Both the position numbers and the translations under genes were made by a program. 64,000 nt of DNA from Streptomyces sp. NBC_01669. GTDB lineage: Bacteria > Actinomycetota > Actinomycetes > Streptomycetales > Streptomycetaceae. Positions 46,200 to 57,596 of the stretch are shown piece by piece (position 1 is the stretch's first letter; the number at the start of each line of letters is the position of its first letter). The notes beneath the pieces were generated by a model that was given only the letters and a program-made list of their open reading frames with translations, did no database searches and was not told the origin of the DNA. Where the stretch lies: positions 3,038,001-3,102,000 of the forward strand of contig NZ_JAPEQG010000001.1 of the NCBI RefSeq assembly GCF_026339735.1, written 5' to 3'.

Positions 46200-46992
46200 G
46201 TATTCCACCTTTACAGGGGACGTACGAATCCGAGGGGACGCACCACGGTGTGCGCCGCTCCGTCACCCTCGACGGTAACGGTGTGCCGTACTCCGCAACC
46301 ACGGCGCGCGACCGGCTCACAACGAACGGACCCCGGCGAACCGCCCGCCCCCGGATCCGCCCCCGGCCCCGTCGCCACCGCAGTCCCGGCGTCGGATCAG
46401 CGGCCCCTGCGTCTCGTCCGCCCCACCGTCCCCTTCCGTAGATCGGTGCTCATCCGCCACGGGCGTTATGGCCGATTCCACCCCCTCGGGCGGCCTTGTG
46501 GCCCTTCACAGCACAGGGAAGGCTGCCCAGTGGCGTGTACGGGGGTCGAGGCGGACCGGCCGGCCTTCGACGCGACTCCGTGCGGCGCGCACCACGTCGA
46601 GGAGGAGGTTTCGGTTCATGGGACTGACACGGCGACGCCCACGACCGGCCCAGGACGATGCGGACAGGCGTGTTCGAGGCCACCGGCGCTGCCTCGGCGA
46701 CGGTTGAGGGCAGTCTTCCGCGAGCCTCCGCGCACGGGGCGGAGCCCGGCGTATTCAGACCTTCACCGCTACGCCCGAGTAGTTAACAAACCACCGGATT
46801 GGCCCCCCGACAACCGTGGGAAGGCTTCTGCGGTACACAGCCCGAATACAGCCCGAATGCGGATCAACTGCGATCCGGCAGCGGTTCGTATGCAGTCCGT
46901 ACGCGTCCGGTGCGTTGCGGTACTCACCCGCGCACCACACCCGCGCCCCAGCCATTCGAGTGCCATTCGAGTGAATGCGGACAGGAGCGGCC
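46200..46992. other. Divergent regulatory region between glgP and glgE
   Basis: 793 bp between the two divergent starts, with no supported gene despite long open frames. Two different 11-bp perfect tandem duplications lie in the glgE-proximal half (46837-46858 and 46950-46971). A less GC-rich patch near 46770-46800 (AGTAGTTAACAAACC) is a candidate promoter zone for glgE. AGGAGCGGCC precedes the glgE start. Confidence 0.55.
46837..46971 (+). repeat. Two 11-bp tandem duplications in the glgE upstream region
   Basis: ACAGCCCGAAT occurs twice in tandem at 46837-46858, and GCCATTCGAGT twice in tandem at 46950-46971. Both are perfect and have a period of one helical turn, the spacing expected for paired protein sites on one DNA face. 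The second pair lies only 13 bp before the ribosome binding site of glgE, so it would be within the 5' leader if transcription starts further up. Confidence 0.7.
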
Positions 46993-49194
46993 ATGCTCAC
47001 ACCCCATCAGCCGTCAACGGAGCAGCTAGAAAGGACGGACCCCCACAGTCGCGGCGTACGCACACCTCTCTCCACGCCCGCACCGCGTTCCGTGCAGCCC
47101 GAGTTCCAGTCCCCAGGTGATTCCATGATCGGTCGCATTCCCGTCCTCGACGTCCGTCCTCTCGTCGATTGCGGCAGAAGGCCCGCCAAGGCCGTTGCCG
47201 GTGAGACCTTCCAGGTCACGGCCACCGTCTTCCGTGAGGGACATGAGGCGGTCGCCGCCAATGCCGTTCTGCGGGATCCGAGCGGCCGCCCGGGCCCGTG
47301 GACGCCGATGCGTGAGCTCGCTCCCGGCACCGACCGCTGGGGCGCCGATGTCACGCCGGACTCCGAGGGGCACTGGACGTACACGGTCGAGGCCTGGAGC
47401 GATCCGGTGACCACCTGGCGCCGGCACGCACAGATCAAGATCCCGGCGGGGATCGACACCGCGCTCGTGCTGGCGGAGGGCGCCGAGCTGTACGAGCGGG
47501 CGGCCGGGGGCGTACCGAAACGGGATGGGCGTGAGGCGGTGCTGGCCGCGGTCGATGCGTTGCGCGACGAGTCACGTCCGGCCGCCGCGCGGCTCGCCGC
47601 CGCGCTCGCCCCCGAGGCCACCGCCGCGCTCACCCGCCATCCTCTTCGCGAACTGGTGACCGCGGCCCGCCCGCTCCCCCTCGTCGTCGAGCGCCGACGG
47701 GCCCTGTTCGGTTCCTGGTACGAACTCTTCCCGCGGTCGGAGGGCGCCAGGTTCGAGCCGGCCGAGCCGACGACGGCGACAAAGGCCACGAGAAGGGGCA
47801 GTGCGGGGAAGGCGGCGGACCATCTGCAGGGGCAGGGGCACCGGGGAAGGGTTGTCAGCGGCACCTTCCGTACTGCCGCCGAGCGGCTTCCCGCGGTTGC
47901 CTCCATGGGGTTCGACGTCGTCTATCTGCCGCCCGTCCACCCCATCGGGACCACCCATCGCAAGGGCCCGAACAACTCGTTGTCCCCGGGCGCGAACGAC
48001 GTGGGGGTGCCGTGGGCGATCGGTTCGGCCGAGGGCGGTCACGATGCCGTCCACCCCGAACTCGGCACGCTCGACGACTTCGACCACTTCGTCGAGACCG
48101 CCCGCACCCTCCGTATGGAGATCGCGCTGGACTTCGCGCTCCAGTGCTCTCCCGACCATCCGTGGGTGGAGAAACATCCCGAGTGGTTCCACCACCGCTC
48201 GGACGGCACGATCGCGTACGCGGAGAACCCGCCCAAGAAGTACCAGGACATCTATCCGATCGCCTTCGACAAGGATCTGCGGGGGCTGGTCGCAGAGACC
48301 GTCCGCATCCTGCGGTTCTGGATGGACCACGGCGTACGGATCTTCCGCGTCGACAATCCGCACACCAAGCCGGTGATCTTCTGGGAGAAGGTGATCGCCG
48401 ACATCAACCGCACCGACCCCGATGTGATTTTCCTGGCCGAGGCGTTCACCCGCCCCGCGATGATGCATGCGCTCGCGACGGTCGGTTTCCAGCAGTCGTA
48501 CACGTACTTCACCTGGCGCAATACCAGGCAGGAGCTCACGGAGTACGTCACCGAGCTGGCCGGTGAAGCGGCCTCCTACATGCGGCCCAACTTCTTCGTG
48601 AACACCCCGGACATCCTGCCGGGCTATCTCCAGGACGGCGGACGCCCGGCCTTCGAGGCGCGGGCCGTGCTCGCCGCCACGCTCTCGCCGTCCTGGGGCG
48701 TGTACGCGGGGTACGAGCTGTGCGAGAACACCCCGGTGCGGGCCGGCAGCGAGGAGTACCTGAACTCGGAGAAGTACGAAATCCGGCCCAGGGACTGGGA
48801 GTCGGCGGAGCGCGAGGGCCGTTCCCTCGCTCCGCTCATCACCTCGCTCAACCGGATCAGGCGCCGCCATCCCGCACTGCAGCAGCTGCGCGACGTGCAC
48901 TTCCACGCCGCCGACAACGACGCGCTGATCGTTTACAGCAAGCGCTCGGGTTCGAACATCGTTCTGGTGGTCGTCAACCTCGACCCTCACCACACCCAGG
49001 AGGCCACGGTCTCGTTGGACATGCCGCAACTCGGCCTCGACTGGCACGAGACCGTGCCGGTGCGCGACGAGCTCACCGGCCACACCTATCACTGGGGCAG
49101 GAACTTCTATGTGCGCCTAGAGCCGGGCGTCACGCCCGCGCACATCGTCGTCCTGCGACCGTCCCCGCCGACCGGAGGGTCACCCACACCATGA
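46993..49194 (+). CDS. glgE: Alpha-1,4-glucan:maltose-1-phosphate maltosyltransferase
   Basis: GlgE adds maltose from maltose 1-phosphate to alpha-1,4-glucan chains. The 733-residue product has the family blocks [50 protein letters not shown] and [23 protein letters not shown]. The nucleophile Asp is in [13 protein letters not shown] and the acid Glu in [35 protein letters not shown] is a GlgE hallmark. The start is ATG at 46993 behind AGGAGCGGCC. About 30 extra residues (260-289, Lys/Arg/Gly/Thr-rich) sit between FPRSEG and [11 protein letters not shown] compared with the Streptomyces coelicolor enzyme as I recall it. The stop overlaps treS. Confidence 0.97.
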   Translation: MLTPHQPSTEQLERTDPHSRGVRTPLSTPAPRSVQPEFQSPGDSMIGRIPVLDVRPLVDCGRRPAKAVAGETFQVTATVFREGHEAVAANAVLRDPSGRPGPWTPMRELAPGTDRWGADVTPDSEGHWTYTVEAWSDPVTTWRRHAQIKIPAGIDTALVLAEGAELYERAAGGVPKRDGREAVLAAVDALRDESRPAAARLAAALAPEATAALTRHPLRELVTAARPLPLVVERRRALFGSWYELFPRSEGARFEPAEPTTATKATRRGSAGKAADHLQGQGHRGRVVSGTFRTAAERLPAVASMGFDVVYLPPVHPIGTTHRKGPNNSLSPGANDVGVPWAIGSAEGGHDAVHPELGTLDDFDHFVETARTLRMEIALDFALQCSPDHPWVEKHPEWFHHRSDGTIAYAENPPKKYQDIYPIAFDKDLRGLVAETVRILRFWMDHGVRIFRVDNPHTKPVIFWEKVIADINRTDPDVIFLAEAFTRPAMMHALATVGFQQSYTYFTWRNTRQELTEYVTELAGEAASYMRPNFFVNTPDILPGYLQDGGRPAFEARAVLAATLSPSWGVYAGYELCENTPVRAGSEEYLNSEKYEIRPRDWESAEREGRSLAPLITSLNRIRRRHPALQQLRDVHFHAADNDALIVYSKRSGSNIVLVVVNLDPHHTQEATVSLDMPQLGLDWHETVPVRDELTGHTYHWGRNFYVRLEPGVTPAHIVVLRPSPPTGGSPTP

Positions 49195-50897
49195 TTGTCA
49201 ATGAGCCCGTCCACGACACGTTCGAGGACACCCCTGCCAAGGACCGGGATCCCGACTGGTTCAAGCGCGCCGTCTTCTACGAGGTCCTCGTCCGGTCCTT
49301 CCACGACTCCAACGGCGACGGCATCGGCGATCTCAAAGGCCTCACTGCCAAGTTGGACTACCTGCAGTGGCTGGGCGTCGACTGCCTCTGGCTGCCGCCG
49401 TTCTTCAAGTCGCCCCTGCGCGACGGCGGATACGACGTCTCCGACTACACCGCCGTACTGCCGGAGTTCGGCGATCTCGCCGACTTCGTGGAGTTCGTCG
49501 ATGCCGCGCACCATCGCGGGATGCGCGTGATCATCGACTTCGTCATGAACCACACGAGCGATCAGCACGACTGGTTCCAGCAGTCGCGCAGCGATCCCGA
49601 CGGGCCGTACGGCGACTACTACGTCTGGGCCGACGACGACAAGCAGTTCCCTGACGCGCGGATCATCTTCGTCGACACGGAGACGTCCAACTGGACCTTC
49701 GACCCGGTGCGCAAGCAGTACTACTGGCACCGGTTCTTCTCCCACCAGCCGGATCTCAACTACGAGAACCCGGCGGTGCAGGAGGAGATCATCTCCGCCC
49801 TCCGGTTCTGGCTGGATCTCGGTATCGATGGCTTCCGCGTCGACGCCGTGCCGTACCTGTACCAGCGGGAGGGCACCAACTGCGAGAACCTGCCGGAGAC
49901 CCACCAGTTCCTCAAGCGGGTGCGCAAGGAGATCGACGCGCACTACCCGGACACCGTGCTGCTCGCCGAGGCCAATCAGTGGCCGGAAGACGTCGTCGAC
50001 TACTTCGGTGACTTCCCGGCCGGCGGCGACGAGTGCCACATGGCGTTCCATTTCCCCGTGATGCCGCGCATCTTCATGGCCGTACGCCGCGAGAGCCGCT
50101 ATCCGGTCTCGGAAATCCTGGCGAAGACCCCGGCGATTCCGTCCGGTTGCCAGTGGGGCATCTTCCTGCGCAACCACGACGAGCTCACGCTCGAGATGGT
50201 CACGGACGAAGAGCGCGACTACATGTACGCGGAGTACGCCAAGGATCCGCGGATGCGTGCCAACATCGGCATCCGGCGGCGCCTCGCGTCCCTCCTGGAC
50301 AACGACCGCAACCAGATCGAGCTGTTCACGGCTCTGCTCCTGTCGCTGCCGGGCTCCCCGATTCTGTACTACGGGGACGAGATCGGGATGGGCGACAACA
50401 TCTGGCTGGGCGACCGGGATGCCGTACGCACCCCGATGCAGTGGACGCCCGACCGGAACGCGGGATTCTCCTCCAGCGATCCGGGGCGGCTCTACCTCCC
50501 CACGATCATGGACCCGGTCTACGGCTACCAGGTGACCAACGTCGAGGCGGCGATGGCCTCGCCGTCGTCGCTGCTGCACTGGACGCGACGGATGATCGAG
50601 ATCCGTAAGCAGAATCGGGCCTTCGGCCTCGGTTCGTACAACGAACTGCCGTCCTCGAACCCCGCGGTGCTCGCCTTCACCCGTGAGTACAAGGACGATC
50701 TCGTGCTGTGCGTGCACAACTTCTCGCGGTTCGCACAGCCGACGGAGCTCGATCTGCGGACATTCAACGGGCGTCATCCGGTGGAGCTGATCGGCGGGGT
50801 GCGCTTCCCGGCCATCGGCCAGTGGCCCTACCTGCTGACTCTCGCCGGGCACGGGTTCTACTGGTTCAGGTTGCGGAAGGACGCGCCGCCGATCTGA
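49191..50897 (+). CDS. treS: Trehalose synthase (maltose alpha-D-glucosyltransferase)
   Basis: TreS interconverts trehalose and maltose. The 568-residue GH13 protein has [28 protein letters not shown] at its N-terminus, the nucleophile Asp in [28 protein letters not shown], the acid/base Glu in [19 protein letters not shown] and the third Asp in [25 protein letters not shown] and [18 protein letters not shown] are typical. It starts at ATG 49191, overlapping the glgE stop as ATGA, with GGAGGGT upstream. It supplies maltose to the maltokinase encoded next. It has no fused kinase domain. Confidence 0.97.
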   Translation: MIVNEPVHDTFEDTPAKDRDPDWFKRAVFYEVLVRSFHDSNGDGIGDLKGLTAKLDYLQWLGVDCLWLPPFFKSPLRDGGYDVSDYTAVLPEFGDLADFVEFVDAAHHRGMRVIIDFVMNHTSDQHDWFQQSRSDPDGPYGDYYVWADDDKQFPDARIIFVDTETSNWTFDPVRKQYYWHRFFSHQPDLNYENPAVQEEIISALRFWLDLGIDGFRVDAVPYLYQREGTNCENLPETHQFLKRVRKEIDAHYPDTVLLAEANQWPEDVVDYFGDFPAGGDECHMAFHFPVMPRIFMAVRRESRYPVSEILAKTPAIPSGCQWGIFLRNHDELTLEMVTDEERDYMYAEYAKDPRMRANIGIRRRLASLLDNDRNQIELFTALLLSLPGSPILYYGDEIGMGDNIWLGDRDAVRTPMQWTPDRNAGFSSSDPGRLYLPTIMDPVYGYQVTNVEAAMASPSSLLHWTRRMIEIRKQNRAFGLGSYNELPSSNPAVLAFTREYKDDLVLCVHNFSRFAQPTELDLRTFNGRHPVELIGGVRFPAIGQWPYLLTLAGHGFYWFRLRKDAPPI

Positions 50898-51010
50898 TGC
50901 GGCGCCACTTCCGCACATACCCAGCGGGGCGGTTTCCGCCGCCCCGCACGGGGCAATCTCCCCCACATCGAGCTCTTCAGGGCTTCTCTCCCCGAATTCA
51001 CCAAAGTGCT

Positions 51011-51060
51011 CCGGAGTTCGGCGGAGTCCGCCGGAGTTCTTCGGAGTTCTTCGGAGTCCG
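51011..51060 (+). repeat. Five 10-bp tandem repeats between treS and mak
   Basis: CGGAGTYC recurs at 51012, 51022, 51032, 51042 and 51052 with an exact 10-bp period. The outer units can also pair (CCGCCGGA with TCCGGCGG) into a hairpin. The array lies 160-210 bp upstream of the maltokinase start, in the 322-bp gap after treS that holds no gene. It could be a regulator array or an RNA structure; no function is known. Confidence 0.75.
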
Positions 51061-51219
51061 GCGGGGGCCCCAGGGAGCTTCCGGGGTTCTTGGAGCCCCG
51101 CATGTCGAGTCCGTACGGACCATCCTGACCCGACACGTCCCGCACAGCCGGACAGCTATTGCCGCAATCCGGGACACTCTTCGCATCCTGTGGTGTGCCC
51201 GGGGAAAGGACGCGATGCC

Positions 51220-52623
51220 ATGTCGAAGGCTGCATCCACTCGGGTCGCCCTCGCCAACAGCACAGCACTACTCCCGTCACTCGCCCCACTGCTGCATGAG
51301 TGGCTGCCCCGGCAGCGGTGGTTCGCAGGCAAGGGGCAGCCGGTCACGGCTTTCTCCCTTGTCTCGGCGACCGAAATACTGCCGGTGGATACCGAATCCG
51401 CAGGGAGCAGCGCCGACAACGGGCCCGGGCTGCTCCATCTGCTGGTCCGGGTCCATCAGCCGTCCATGCCGGCCTCGCCCGACGACTGCTACCAGATGCT
51501 GCTCGGAGTCCGGGCCACACTGCCACCATGGCTCGCCCCCGCCCTCATCGGCCATGTGAAGGGAGGTCCACTCGCCGGTCTGGCGGTCTACGAGGGGCTG
51601 CACGATCCGCGGCTCGCCGAACTTCTGCTGGAACGGTTGCGCACCCCCGGCACCCTCGGCCCCCTCCGTTTCGACCGGGGCGCCGCCGCCATCCCCGCCG
51701 GGCTCACCCCGCGGGTGCTCGACACGGAGCAGTCCAACTCCTCGCTCGTCTACGGCAACGCCTACATCCTGAAGATCTTCCGCAGGGTCTTCCCGGGGAC
51801 CAATCCCGATCTGGAACTGCCGCGCGCCCTCTCCCGGGAGGGCTGCGGTCGGGTTCCGGAACCCGTCGCCTGGTTCGAGGCGACAGCATCGGAGCCGCTC
51901 ACCCTCGGCGTTCTCCAGCCCTTCCTGCGGGGCGCGGAGGACGGCTGGCAGCTCGCGCTACGGGCACTGGCCACGGGCCATGACTTCACCCGTGAGGCCC
52001 GCGCACTCGGACGCGCCACCGCCGAAGTGCACACGGCACTCGCCACCGCGCTGCCGACGCCCGTGCTGCGACGCTCCCAGACCGAGCATCTCGCCGCCGG
52101 GATGATGGAGCGGCTGGAGGCGGCTGCCCACGCGGTACCGGCGCTGGTGCCGTATGTTCCCGGGCTGCGTACGGCGTTCGACGCCGTTGCCGCACTGGGC
52201 CACAAGGGCCGCAGCTGGGCCGCACAGCGCGTGCACGGCGATCTCCATCTCGGCCAGACCCTGCGCGCGGCCGACGGCTTCTGGTCACTGATCGACTTCG
52301 AGGGCGAACCGGCGCGGCCCCTGAGGGAACGCCGCCGTCCGCAGCCTCCGGTGCGCGACATCGCGGGCATGCTCCGTTCCTTCGACTACGCGGCCCGCTC
52401 CCACCGGCCCTGGAACGCCGACTGGGCGGCACACTGCCGGACTGCCTACTGCGACGGGTACGCGGAGGCCGCGGGCGTCGATCCGCGCAGCGAACCGGAG
52501 TTGTTGCGGGCCCACGAGACGGACAAGGCGGTGTACGAGGTGGTGTACGAGGCCCGGCACCGGCCCGACTGGCTGCCGGTGCCGATGGCCGCCATCCAAC
52601 GTCTGGCCGCCGCCGTCGACTGA
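51220..52623 (+). CDS. mak: Maltokinase (Pep2)
   Basis: Maltokinase phosphorylates maltose to maltose 1-phosphate, the donor for GlgE. This 467-residue protein has the N-terminal cap found in Mak ([32 protein letters not shown]) and an aminoglycoside-phosphotransferase-like kinase domain: catalytic loop [14 protein letters not shown] (His-Gly-Asp, near residue 343) and metal site [13 protein letters not shown], then [47 protein letters not shown] is the nucleotide-binding lobe with its Lys. The start is ATG at 51220 with AAAGGA upstream. Confidence 0.96.
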   Translation: MSKAASTRVALANSTALLPSLAPLLHEWLPRQRWFAGKGQPVTAFSLVSATEILPVDTESAGSSADNGPGLLHLLVRVHQPSMPASPDDCYQMLLGVRATLPPWLAPALIGHVKGGPLAGLAVYEGLHDPRLAELLLERLRTPGTLGPLRFDRGAAAIPAGLTPRVLDTEQSNSSLVYGNAYILKIFRRVFPGTNPDLELPRALSREGCGRVPEPVAWFEATASEPLTLGVLQPFLRGAEDGWQLALRALATGHDFTREARALGRATAEVHTALATALPTPVLRRSQTEHLAAGMMERLEAAAHAVPALVPYVPGLRTAFDAVAALGHKGRSWAAQRVHGDLHLGQTLRAADGFWSLIDFEGEPARPLRERRRPQPPVRDIAGMLRSFDYAARSHRPWNADWAAHCRTAYCDGYAEAAGVDPRSEPELLRAHETDKAVYEVVYEARHRPDWLPVPMAAIQRLAAAVD

Positions 52624-52723
52624 TGCGCCGCACACCGCCCGGTTTCGGCCACGGCTGCGCTCCCCCGCCCGTCACGCCCCGCCCCGCCCCGATTCACCCA
52701 CACCCCCCGAGGAGGCAGTCCCT

Positions 52724-55222
52724 GTGACCGCCCGCAAGCCGTCCCGCACCGCGCCCGATCCCACCGTGGCCGCGTCGCCCCCACCGACGCCCGTCGAGCC
52801 AGCGCCCCCGGGGCCGGTCCCGACACCCACAACCGACGTGACTCCAGTCACCGCCGCGGCCGCCGCGACCCCGGCAACGCCAGAAGCGACTCCGGCCCCC
52901 GCGGCACCGTCAGCACCCGCGAGCCCCTCGGCCTCAACGCCATCCCCCGCCAAGCGGAAGAAGGGGGCGGAGAAACGGTCCACTGCCGCACCGCCCCGTC
53001 CCCGGCGCACGGGCGGCGGTGGCCGCGGGGTCCGGACGGTGCGCGCCCTCGACGACGGCGACCGCGGGCGGCTGCTCGCCGGTGAGCACCACGCACCGCA
53101 CGATCTGCTCGGCGCGCACATGGTCCGCGGCGGTGTGGTGCTCCGGGTGCTGCGTCCGTACGCACGTTCCGTGACCGTGCTCGCCAAGGGGCTGCGGGCG
53201 GAGCTTCACGACGACGGCGACGGGCTGTTCTCCGGGCTGTTGCCGATGCCCACCGTCCCCGAGTACCAGCTCCTGGTCGGCTACGAGGACAACGAGATCG
53301 AGGTCCAGGATCCGTACCGATTCCTGCCGGCGCTCGGCGATCTCGATCTGCATCTGATCGGCGAGGGGCGGCACGAGGAACTGTGGACGGCCCTCGGTGC
53401 GCAGCCCATGGAGCACCAGGGCGTCACCGGTACTCGGTTCACCGTCTGGGCGCCCAATGCCCGCGGGGTCCGGGTCGTCGGGGACTTCAACTACTGGGAC
53501 GGTACGGGCTTCCCGATGCGCTCGCTCGGTTCGACCGGGGTCTGGGAATTGTTCCTTCCCGCGATCGGGGAGGGCACGCTCTACAAGTTCGACATCTGCC
53601 GTCCGGACGGTTCCCACACGGTGCGCGCCGACCCGATGGCCCGCCATGCCGAGGTCCCGCCCGCCACTGCCTCGATCGTGACGGCCTCGCACCATGAGTG
53701 GCAGGATCAGGAGTGGATGGCGCACCGCGGGGACGTACCCGTGCACGAGGCACCGTTCTCGGTCTACGAGGTGCATCTGCCGTCCTGGCGACCCGGTCTC
53801 ACGTACCGCAGGCTCGCCGAGCAACTCCCTGCCTACGTACGTGATCTGGGGTTCACGCATGTGGAGCTGATGCCGGTCTCCGAGCATCCGTTCGGCGGCT
53901 CCTGGGGCTATCAGGTCACCGGCTTCTTCGCCCCGACCTCGCGGATGGGATCACCGGACGACTTCCGGTACCTCATCGACGCACTGCACCGGGCCGGCAT
54001 CGGCGTCATCGTCGACTGGGTGCCCGCGCACTTCCCGCGTGACGACTGGGCACTTGCCGAATTCGACGGCCGTCCGCTGTACGAGCACTCGGACCCGTCA
54101 CGAGCCGCGCACCCCGACTGGGGCACGCTCGAATTCGACTTCGGCCGCACCGAGGTGCGCAACTTCCTGGTCGCCAATGCCACGTACTGGTGCGAGGAGT
54201 TCCACATCGACGGGCTGCGAGTCGATGCCGTCGCCTCGATGCTCTACCTGGACTACTCGCGCGAGAACGGGGATTGGGCTCCGAACGAGCACGGCGGCCG
54301 GGAGAATCTGGATGCCGTCGCCTTCCTCCAGGAGATGAACGCCACGGTCTACCGGCGCAATCCGGGTGTCGTCACCATCGCCGAGGAGTCCACGGCCTGG
54401 GACGGCGTCACGCGCGCCACGCATCATGTCGGCCCCGGCGGATTCGGCGGTCTCGGCTTCGGGCTGAAGTGGAACATGGGCTGGATGCACGACTCCCTGG
54501 AGTACGTGTCGAAGGAACCGGTGCACCGCAAGTACCACCACAACGAGATGACGTTCTCGATGGTGTACGCGTACAGCGAGAACTACGTGCTGCCGATCTC
54601 GCACGACGAGGTCGTGCACGGCAAGCAGTCGCTGGTCAGCAAGATGCCCGGCGACTGGTGGCAGCAGCGCGCCAATCACCGGGCCTACCTCGGCTTCATG
54701 TGGGCCCACCCGGGCAAGCAACTCCTCTTCATGGGGCAGGAGTTCGCCCAGGGCGCGGAATGGTCCGAGGGGCACGGTCCCGACTGGTGGCTGCTCGACC
54801 CGTCGTACGAGGCGGAGAGCGACCACCGGGGCGTACGGGACCTGGTGCGTGAGCTGAACGCGGTGTACGCGGCGACACCGGCGCTGTGGCAGCGGGACAC
54901 CGTCCCCGAGGGCTTCGCCTGGGTCGACGGCGGAGCCGCCGAGGACAATGTCTTCGCCTTCCTGCGTTTCGACGCGGACGGTGCGCCGCTGCTCGCGGTG
55001 TCGAACTTCTCGCCGGTGGTCCGCCACGAGTACCGGCTGGGCGTGCCGCCGTCCGTGTCCGCCTGGGCGGAGGTGCTCAACACGGACGCTGCACGGTACG
55101 GCGGCGGTGACGTCCTCAACCCGGATCCGCTGAAGCCGGAGTCCGTCGCCGCCCACGGTCACCGCACGAGCGTCCAGCTCACTCTGCCGCCGCTGGCGAC
55201 GGTGTGGCTGAAGCCGGTGTGA
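52724..55222 (+). CDS. glgB: 1,4-alpha-glucan branching enzyme with long Ala/Pro-rich N-terminus
   Basis: GlgB introduces alpha-1,6 branches. The 832-residue protein has about 105 extra N-terminal residues rich in Pro, Ala and Thr, then the CBM48 N domain ([25 protein letters not shown]), a second one ([25 protein letters not shown]) and the GH13 barrel. The nucleophile Asp is in [25 protein letters not shown], the acid Glu in [12 protein letters not shown] and the third Asp in [14 protein letters not shown]. The start is GTG at 52724 behind GAGGAGG. It acts on GlgE products. The last 44 bp overlap the 3' end of the convergent helicase gene. Confidence 0.97.
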   Translation: MTARKPSRTAPDPTVAASPPPTPVEPAPPGPVPTPTTDVTPVTAAAAATPATPEATPAPAAPSAPASPSASTPSPAKRKKGAEKRSTAAPPRPRRTGGGGRGVRTVRALDDGDRGRLLAGEHHAPHDLLGAHMVRGGVVLRVLRPYARSVTVLAKGLRAELHDDGDGLFSGLLPMPTVPEYQLLVGYEDNEIEVQDPYRFLPALGDLDLHLIGEGRHEELWTALGAQPMEHQGVTGTRFTVWAPNARGVRVVGDFNYWDGTGFPMRSLGSTGVWELFLPAIGEGTLYKFDICRPDGSHTVRADPMARHAEVPPATASIVTASHHEWQDQEWMAHRGDVPVHEAPFSVYEVHLPSWRPGLTYRRLAEQLPAYVRDLGFTHVELMPVSEHPFGGSWGYQVTGFFAPTSRMGSPDDFRYLIDALHRAGIGVIVDWVPAHFPRDDWALAEFDGRPLYEHSDPSRAAHPDWGTLEFDFGRTEVRNFLVANATYWCEEFHIDGLRVDAVASMLYLDYSRENGDWAPNEHGGRENLDAVAFLQEMNATVYRRNPGVVTIAEESTAWDGVTRATHHVGPGGFGGLGFGLKWNMGWMHDSLEYVSKEPVHRKYHHNEMTFSMVYAYSENYVLPISHDEVVHGKQSLVSKMPGDWWQQRANHRAYLGFMWAHPGKQLLFMGQEFAQGAEWSEGHGPDWWLLDPSYEAESDHRGVRDLVRELNAVYAATPALWQRDTVPEGFAWVDGGAAEDNVFAFLRFDADGAPLLAVSNFSPVVRHEYRLGVPPSVSAWAEVLNTDAARYGGGDVLNPDPLKPESVAAHGHRTSVQLTLPPLATVWLKPV

Positions 55223-57404
55223 TGATCCCGAGCCGCTGGGTGGCCCGGGTCAGGGCCACATAGAGATCGTTGGCGGTCATCAGCGAGGGCGCGACGACGA
55301 GAACCGTGTCGAACTCCAGGCCCTTGGCCTGACGCGAGTCGAGCAGGACGACGGGCCGGTGCAGATCCAGCGGCCCGACGTCGAGTCCTGTGAGTTCCGC
55401 GTGGAGCTCGCGCGGGGCGATGACGGCGAGCCTGCCCTCCGCCGGGGTCTCGGCCTCGGCGAGCCCGGCCACATCGGCGAGCGGCAGGGTGCGCTCCCAG
55501 GGCCGTGCACCGGTGGAGCGGATGGAGCGCGGAGGTTCGAAGGCGGGATCGGTGGCCCGGCGCCGCTCGGCCGCGTACTCCATGATCTCGGCGGGCGTAC
55601 GGTAGTTGACCCCGAGCCGGGCCAGCTGCCAGCGGTCCTGGACGTACGGCGCGAGGATCTCCTGCCAGGAGTCGCAGCCTGCCAGGTCGCCGGTCTGGGC
55701 CGGGTCACCGACCAGGGTCATCGAGCGGGTCGGGCTGCGGCGCATCAGCAGCCGCCAGGCCATGGCCGACAGCTCCTGCGCCTCGTCGACGATGATGTGC
55801 CCGAACGCCCAGGTCCGGTCGGCGGCGGCGCGCTCGGCGGCACTGCGGTGGTCGGCCTCCTCCTGACGCTCGGCGAACCGTTCGGCGTCGATGATGTCGT
55901 GCGCCGCGAGGACCTCGGAGGCGTCCTCGTCGATGTCCTCCTTGTCCTCGAACTCGTAGGTACGGGAGGCGTACGAGACGTCGAGGACGCCCTGCGCGTA
56001 GGCGATCTGGCGGGCCCGCTCGGCCTCGGCGGCGGCCCGGGCGGCGGAGTCGTCCGCACCGAGGAGCTCGGCGGCCTCGTCGAGGAGCGGCACGTCGGCA
56101 GGTGTCCAGGCGGCCTTCTTCGCGCGCCGGAGCAGCTCGGCATCGTCCTCGGCCAGATGCGTGGGCTCCTCCAGATAGCCGGCGAGGAACTCCTGTGGGG
56201 TGAGCGGGGGCCACAGGGAGGTGATGGCGGCGTGCACCTCCGCGCTGGCGGCGATGCCCTTGCCGAGCTGGGCGATGTCGTCGGGGCCGAGGAAGTTCGG
56301 GCCGCCGTAGGGGTCGGCGCCGATGCGGTCGGCGAGCTGCGTGGTGAGATCGTCGATGATCCGGAAGGCGAAGGTGGGCAGGGCGAGATTGTGCGGCAGC
56401 CCGGTCTCGCGGGCCTTGTGCCGCGCTTCGACCGCCATGCCCCAGTCGAGGATCAGCTCCCCGTCGTCGTGCGCGATGACAATCGGCTCGCCCTTCTCGG
56501 GCACCTGCTGCCGGTCCCGTACGGCCTCGGCCAGTACGCCGGCCATGTCCGCCCGGCCCTTCACGGCGGCGGCCGCGGGGCTGTCGGTGCCGGTGGCGTG
56601 CACGCCGGGGAACAGTTCGCCGACCGTCGACAGCAGCACGCCGGTCTCACCGAGCGAGGGCAGCACGTCGCCGATGTAGCCGAGGAAGGCCGGGTTGGGC
56701 CCGACGATCAGCACGGCCCGCTTGGCGAGCTGCTCCCGGTGCGCGTACAGCAGATACGCGGCCCGGTGCAGCGCGACCGCGGTCTTCCCGGTGCCCGGCC
56801 CTCCCTCGACGACGAGCACCCCGCGCTGCGGGGCGCGGATGATGTGGTCCTGCTCGGCCTGGATGGTCGAGACGATGTCGCCCATCCGGCCCGTGCGGGC
56901 GCTGTTCAGCGCGGCGAGCAGCACCTCGTCGGCGTCGTGCGACTCGTATCCGGTGCGGGTGGTGTCGGCGAGATCCATGATCTCGTCGTGCAACCCGGTG
57001 ACCGTGCGCCCCTGCGTGGTGATATGCCTCCTGCGGCGCAGCCCCATCGGTTCATACCCGGTCGCGAGATAGAACGGCCGCGCGACGGGAGCCCGCCAGT
57101 CGATCAGCAACGGGGTCCGCTCGGCGTCGTCCCGCCGGATTCCGGTGCGCCCGATGTGGTAGGTGACTCCGTCGCGCCTGTCGATCCGTCCGAAACAGAG
57201 TCCCGTGCCGGCTGCATTCAGCGCGGCGAGCGAGGCGGAGTGCTCGGCGACGCCGATATCGCGCTCCACCCGCGCCTGTCGACCGGTACTGAGCTGCGCA
57301 ATCGTGGCGCGCATGGCGGCTTCGGCCGCTACCCGGAGCTGGTCGAGCCGCTCGTGGGCGAGGGAGACGAATTGCTGTTCCTGCCGCATTTCCTCGATTG
57401 ACAA
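55179..57404 (-). CDS. HelD/HelR-like RNA polymerase-recycling ATPase (UvrD-like superfamily 1)
   Basis: This 741-residue SF1 helicase-like protein matches the actinobacterial HelD/HelR group. It has an N-terminal coiled-coil arm ([28 protein letters not shown]), [27 protein letters not shown], Walker [22 protein letters not shown] (near residue 215), Walker [21 protein letters not shown], motif [16 protein letters not shown] and motif [16 protein letters not shown]. HelD displaces stalled RNA polymerase; HelR also protects against rifampicin, and I cannot tell which applies. The start is TTG at 57404 with GGGG 5 nt upstream; an ATG 15 nt further in is an alternative. The 3' end overlaps glgB by 44 bp. 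Confidence 0.9.
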   Translation of the reverse strand: MSIEEMRQEQQFVSLAHERLDQLRVAAEAAMRATIAQLSTGRQARVERDIGVAEHSASLAALNAAGTGLCFGRIDRRDGVTYHIGRTGIRRDDAERTPLLIDWRAPVARPFYLATGYEPMGLRRRRHITTQGRTVTGLHDEIMDLADTTRTGYESHDADEVLLAALNSARTGRMGDIVSTIQAEQDHIIRAPQRGVLVVEGGPGTGKTAVALHRAAYLLYAHREQLAKRAVLIVGPNPAFLGYIGDVLPSLGETGVLLSTVGELFPGVHATGTDSPAAAAVKGRADMAGVLAEAVRDRQQVPEKGEPIVIAHDDGELILDWGMAVEARHKARETGLPHNLALPTFAFRIIDDLTTQLADRIGADPYGGPNFLGPDDIAQLGKGIAASAEVHAAITSLWPPLTPQEFLAGYLEEPTHLAEDDAELLRRAKKAAWTPADVPLLDEAAELLGADDSAARAAAEAERARQIAYAQGVLDVSYASRTYEFEDKEDIDEDASEVLAAHDIIDAERFAERQEEADHRSAAERAAADRTWAFGHIIVDEAQELSAMAWRLLMRRSPTRSMTLVGDPAQTGDLAGCDSWQEILAPYVQDRWQLARLGVNYRTPAEIMEYAAERRRATDPAFEPPRSIRSTGARPWERTLPLADVAGLAEAETPAEGRLAVIAPRELHAELTGLDVGPLDLHRPVVLLDSRQAKGLEFDTVLVVAPSLMTANDLYVALTRATQRLGIITPASATPSPAAAE

Positions 57405-57433
57405 TTCAGCCCCTGAGGCGATAGAGTATGGTT

Positions 57434-57530
57434 ATTGAGGTTTTCCGCATATTGCGCACTATGCGCACAGGGAACTATTCAATATAGGCGAAGAAATACC
57501 CCGGCCGTCAATTCGGACCGGGGTTTTTGT
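57434..57530 (+). ncRNA. Candidate small RNA with promoter and intrinsic terminator
   Basis: TTGACA at 57398-57403 and TAGAGT at 57422-57427, 18 bp apart, make a good sigma-70-type promoter on the plus strand, inside the 5' end of the helicase gene. About 70 nt further a hairpin (57498-57524) is followed by TTTTT, one of the few factor-independent terminators with a T-run in this window. The implied transcript of about 97 nt contains a TGCGCA-CTA-TGCGCA hairpin and no clear gene. It runs divergent to the helicase gene and ends just before the IS element. Confidence 0.45.
57498..57528 (+). terminator. Factor-independent terminator with T-run
   Basis: The ACCCCGGCCG arm pairs with CGG-A-CCGGGGT (one bulged A) around TCAATT and is followed by TTTTT. 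On the minus strand the same site contains TTGACG, 19 bp before TATATT, a plausible helicase promoter, so both elements may overlap. Confidence 0.8.
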
Positions 57531-57596
57531 TTGCCTCCAGGAGAGGCTTAGGGCGTGTATCGAAAGTGGATCTTGAGTGATGAATGATCGTGGTTC

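Noticed and set aside
46209..46990. Continuous open frames between glgP and glgE
   Set aside because: They are extensions or shadows created by high GC content; the true starts have good binding sites at 46199 and 46993.
51009..51064. CRISPR-like array between treS and mak
   Set aside because: The repeat unit is 10 bp without spacers, so it is a simple tandem array.
57405..57540. Rifampicin-associated element upstream of the helicase gene
   Set aside because: HelR genes can carry such an inverted repeat, but I see no convincing copy here, so HelD versus HelR is left open.
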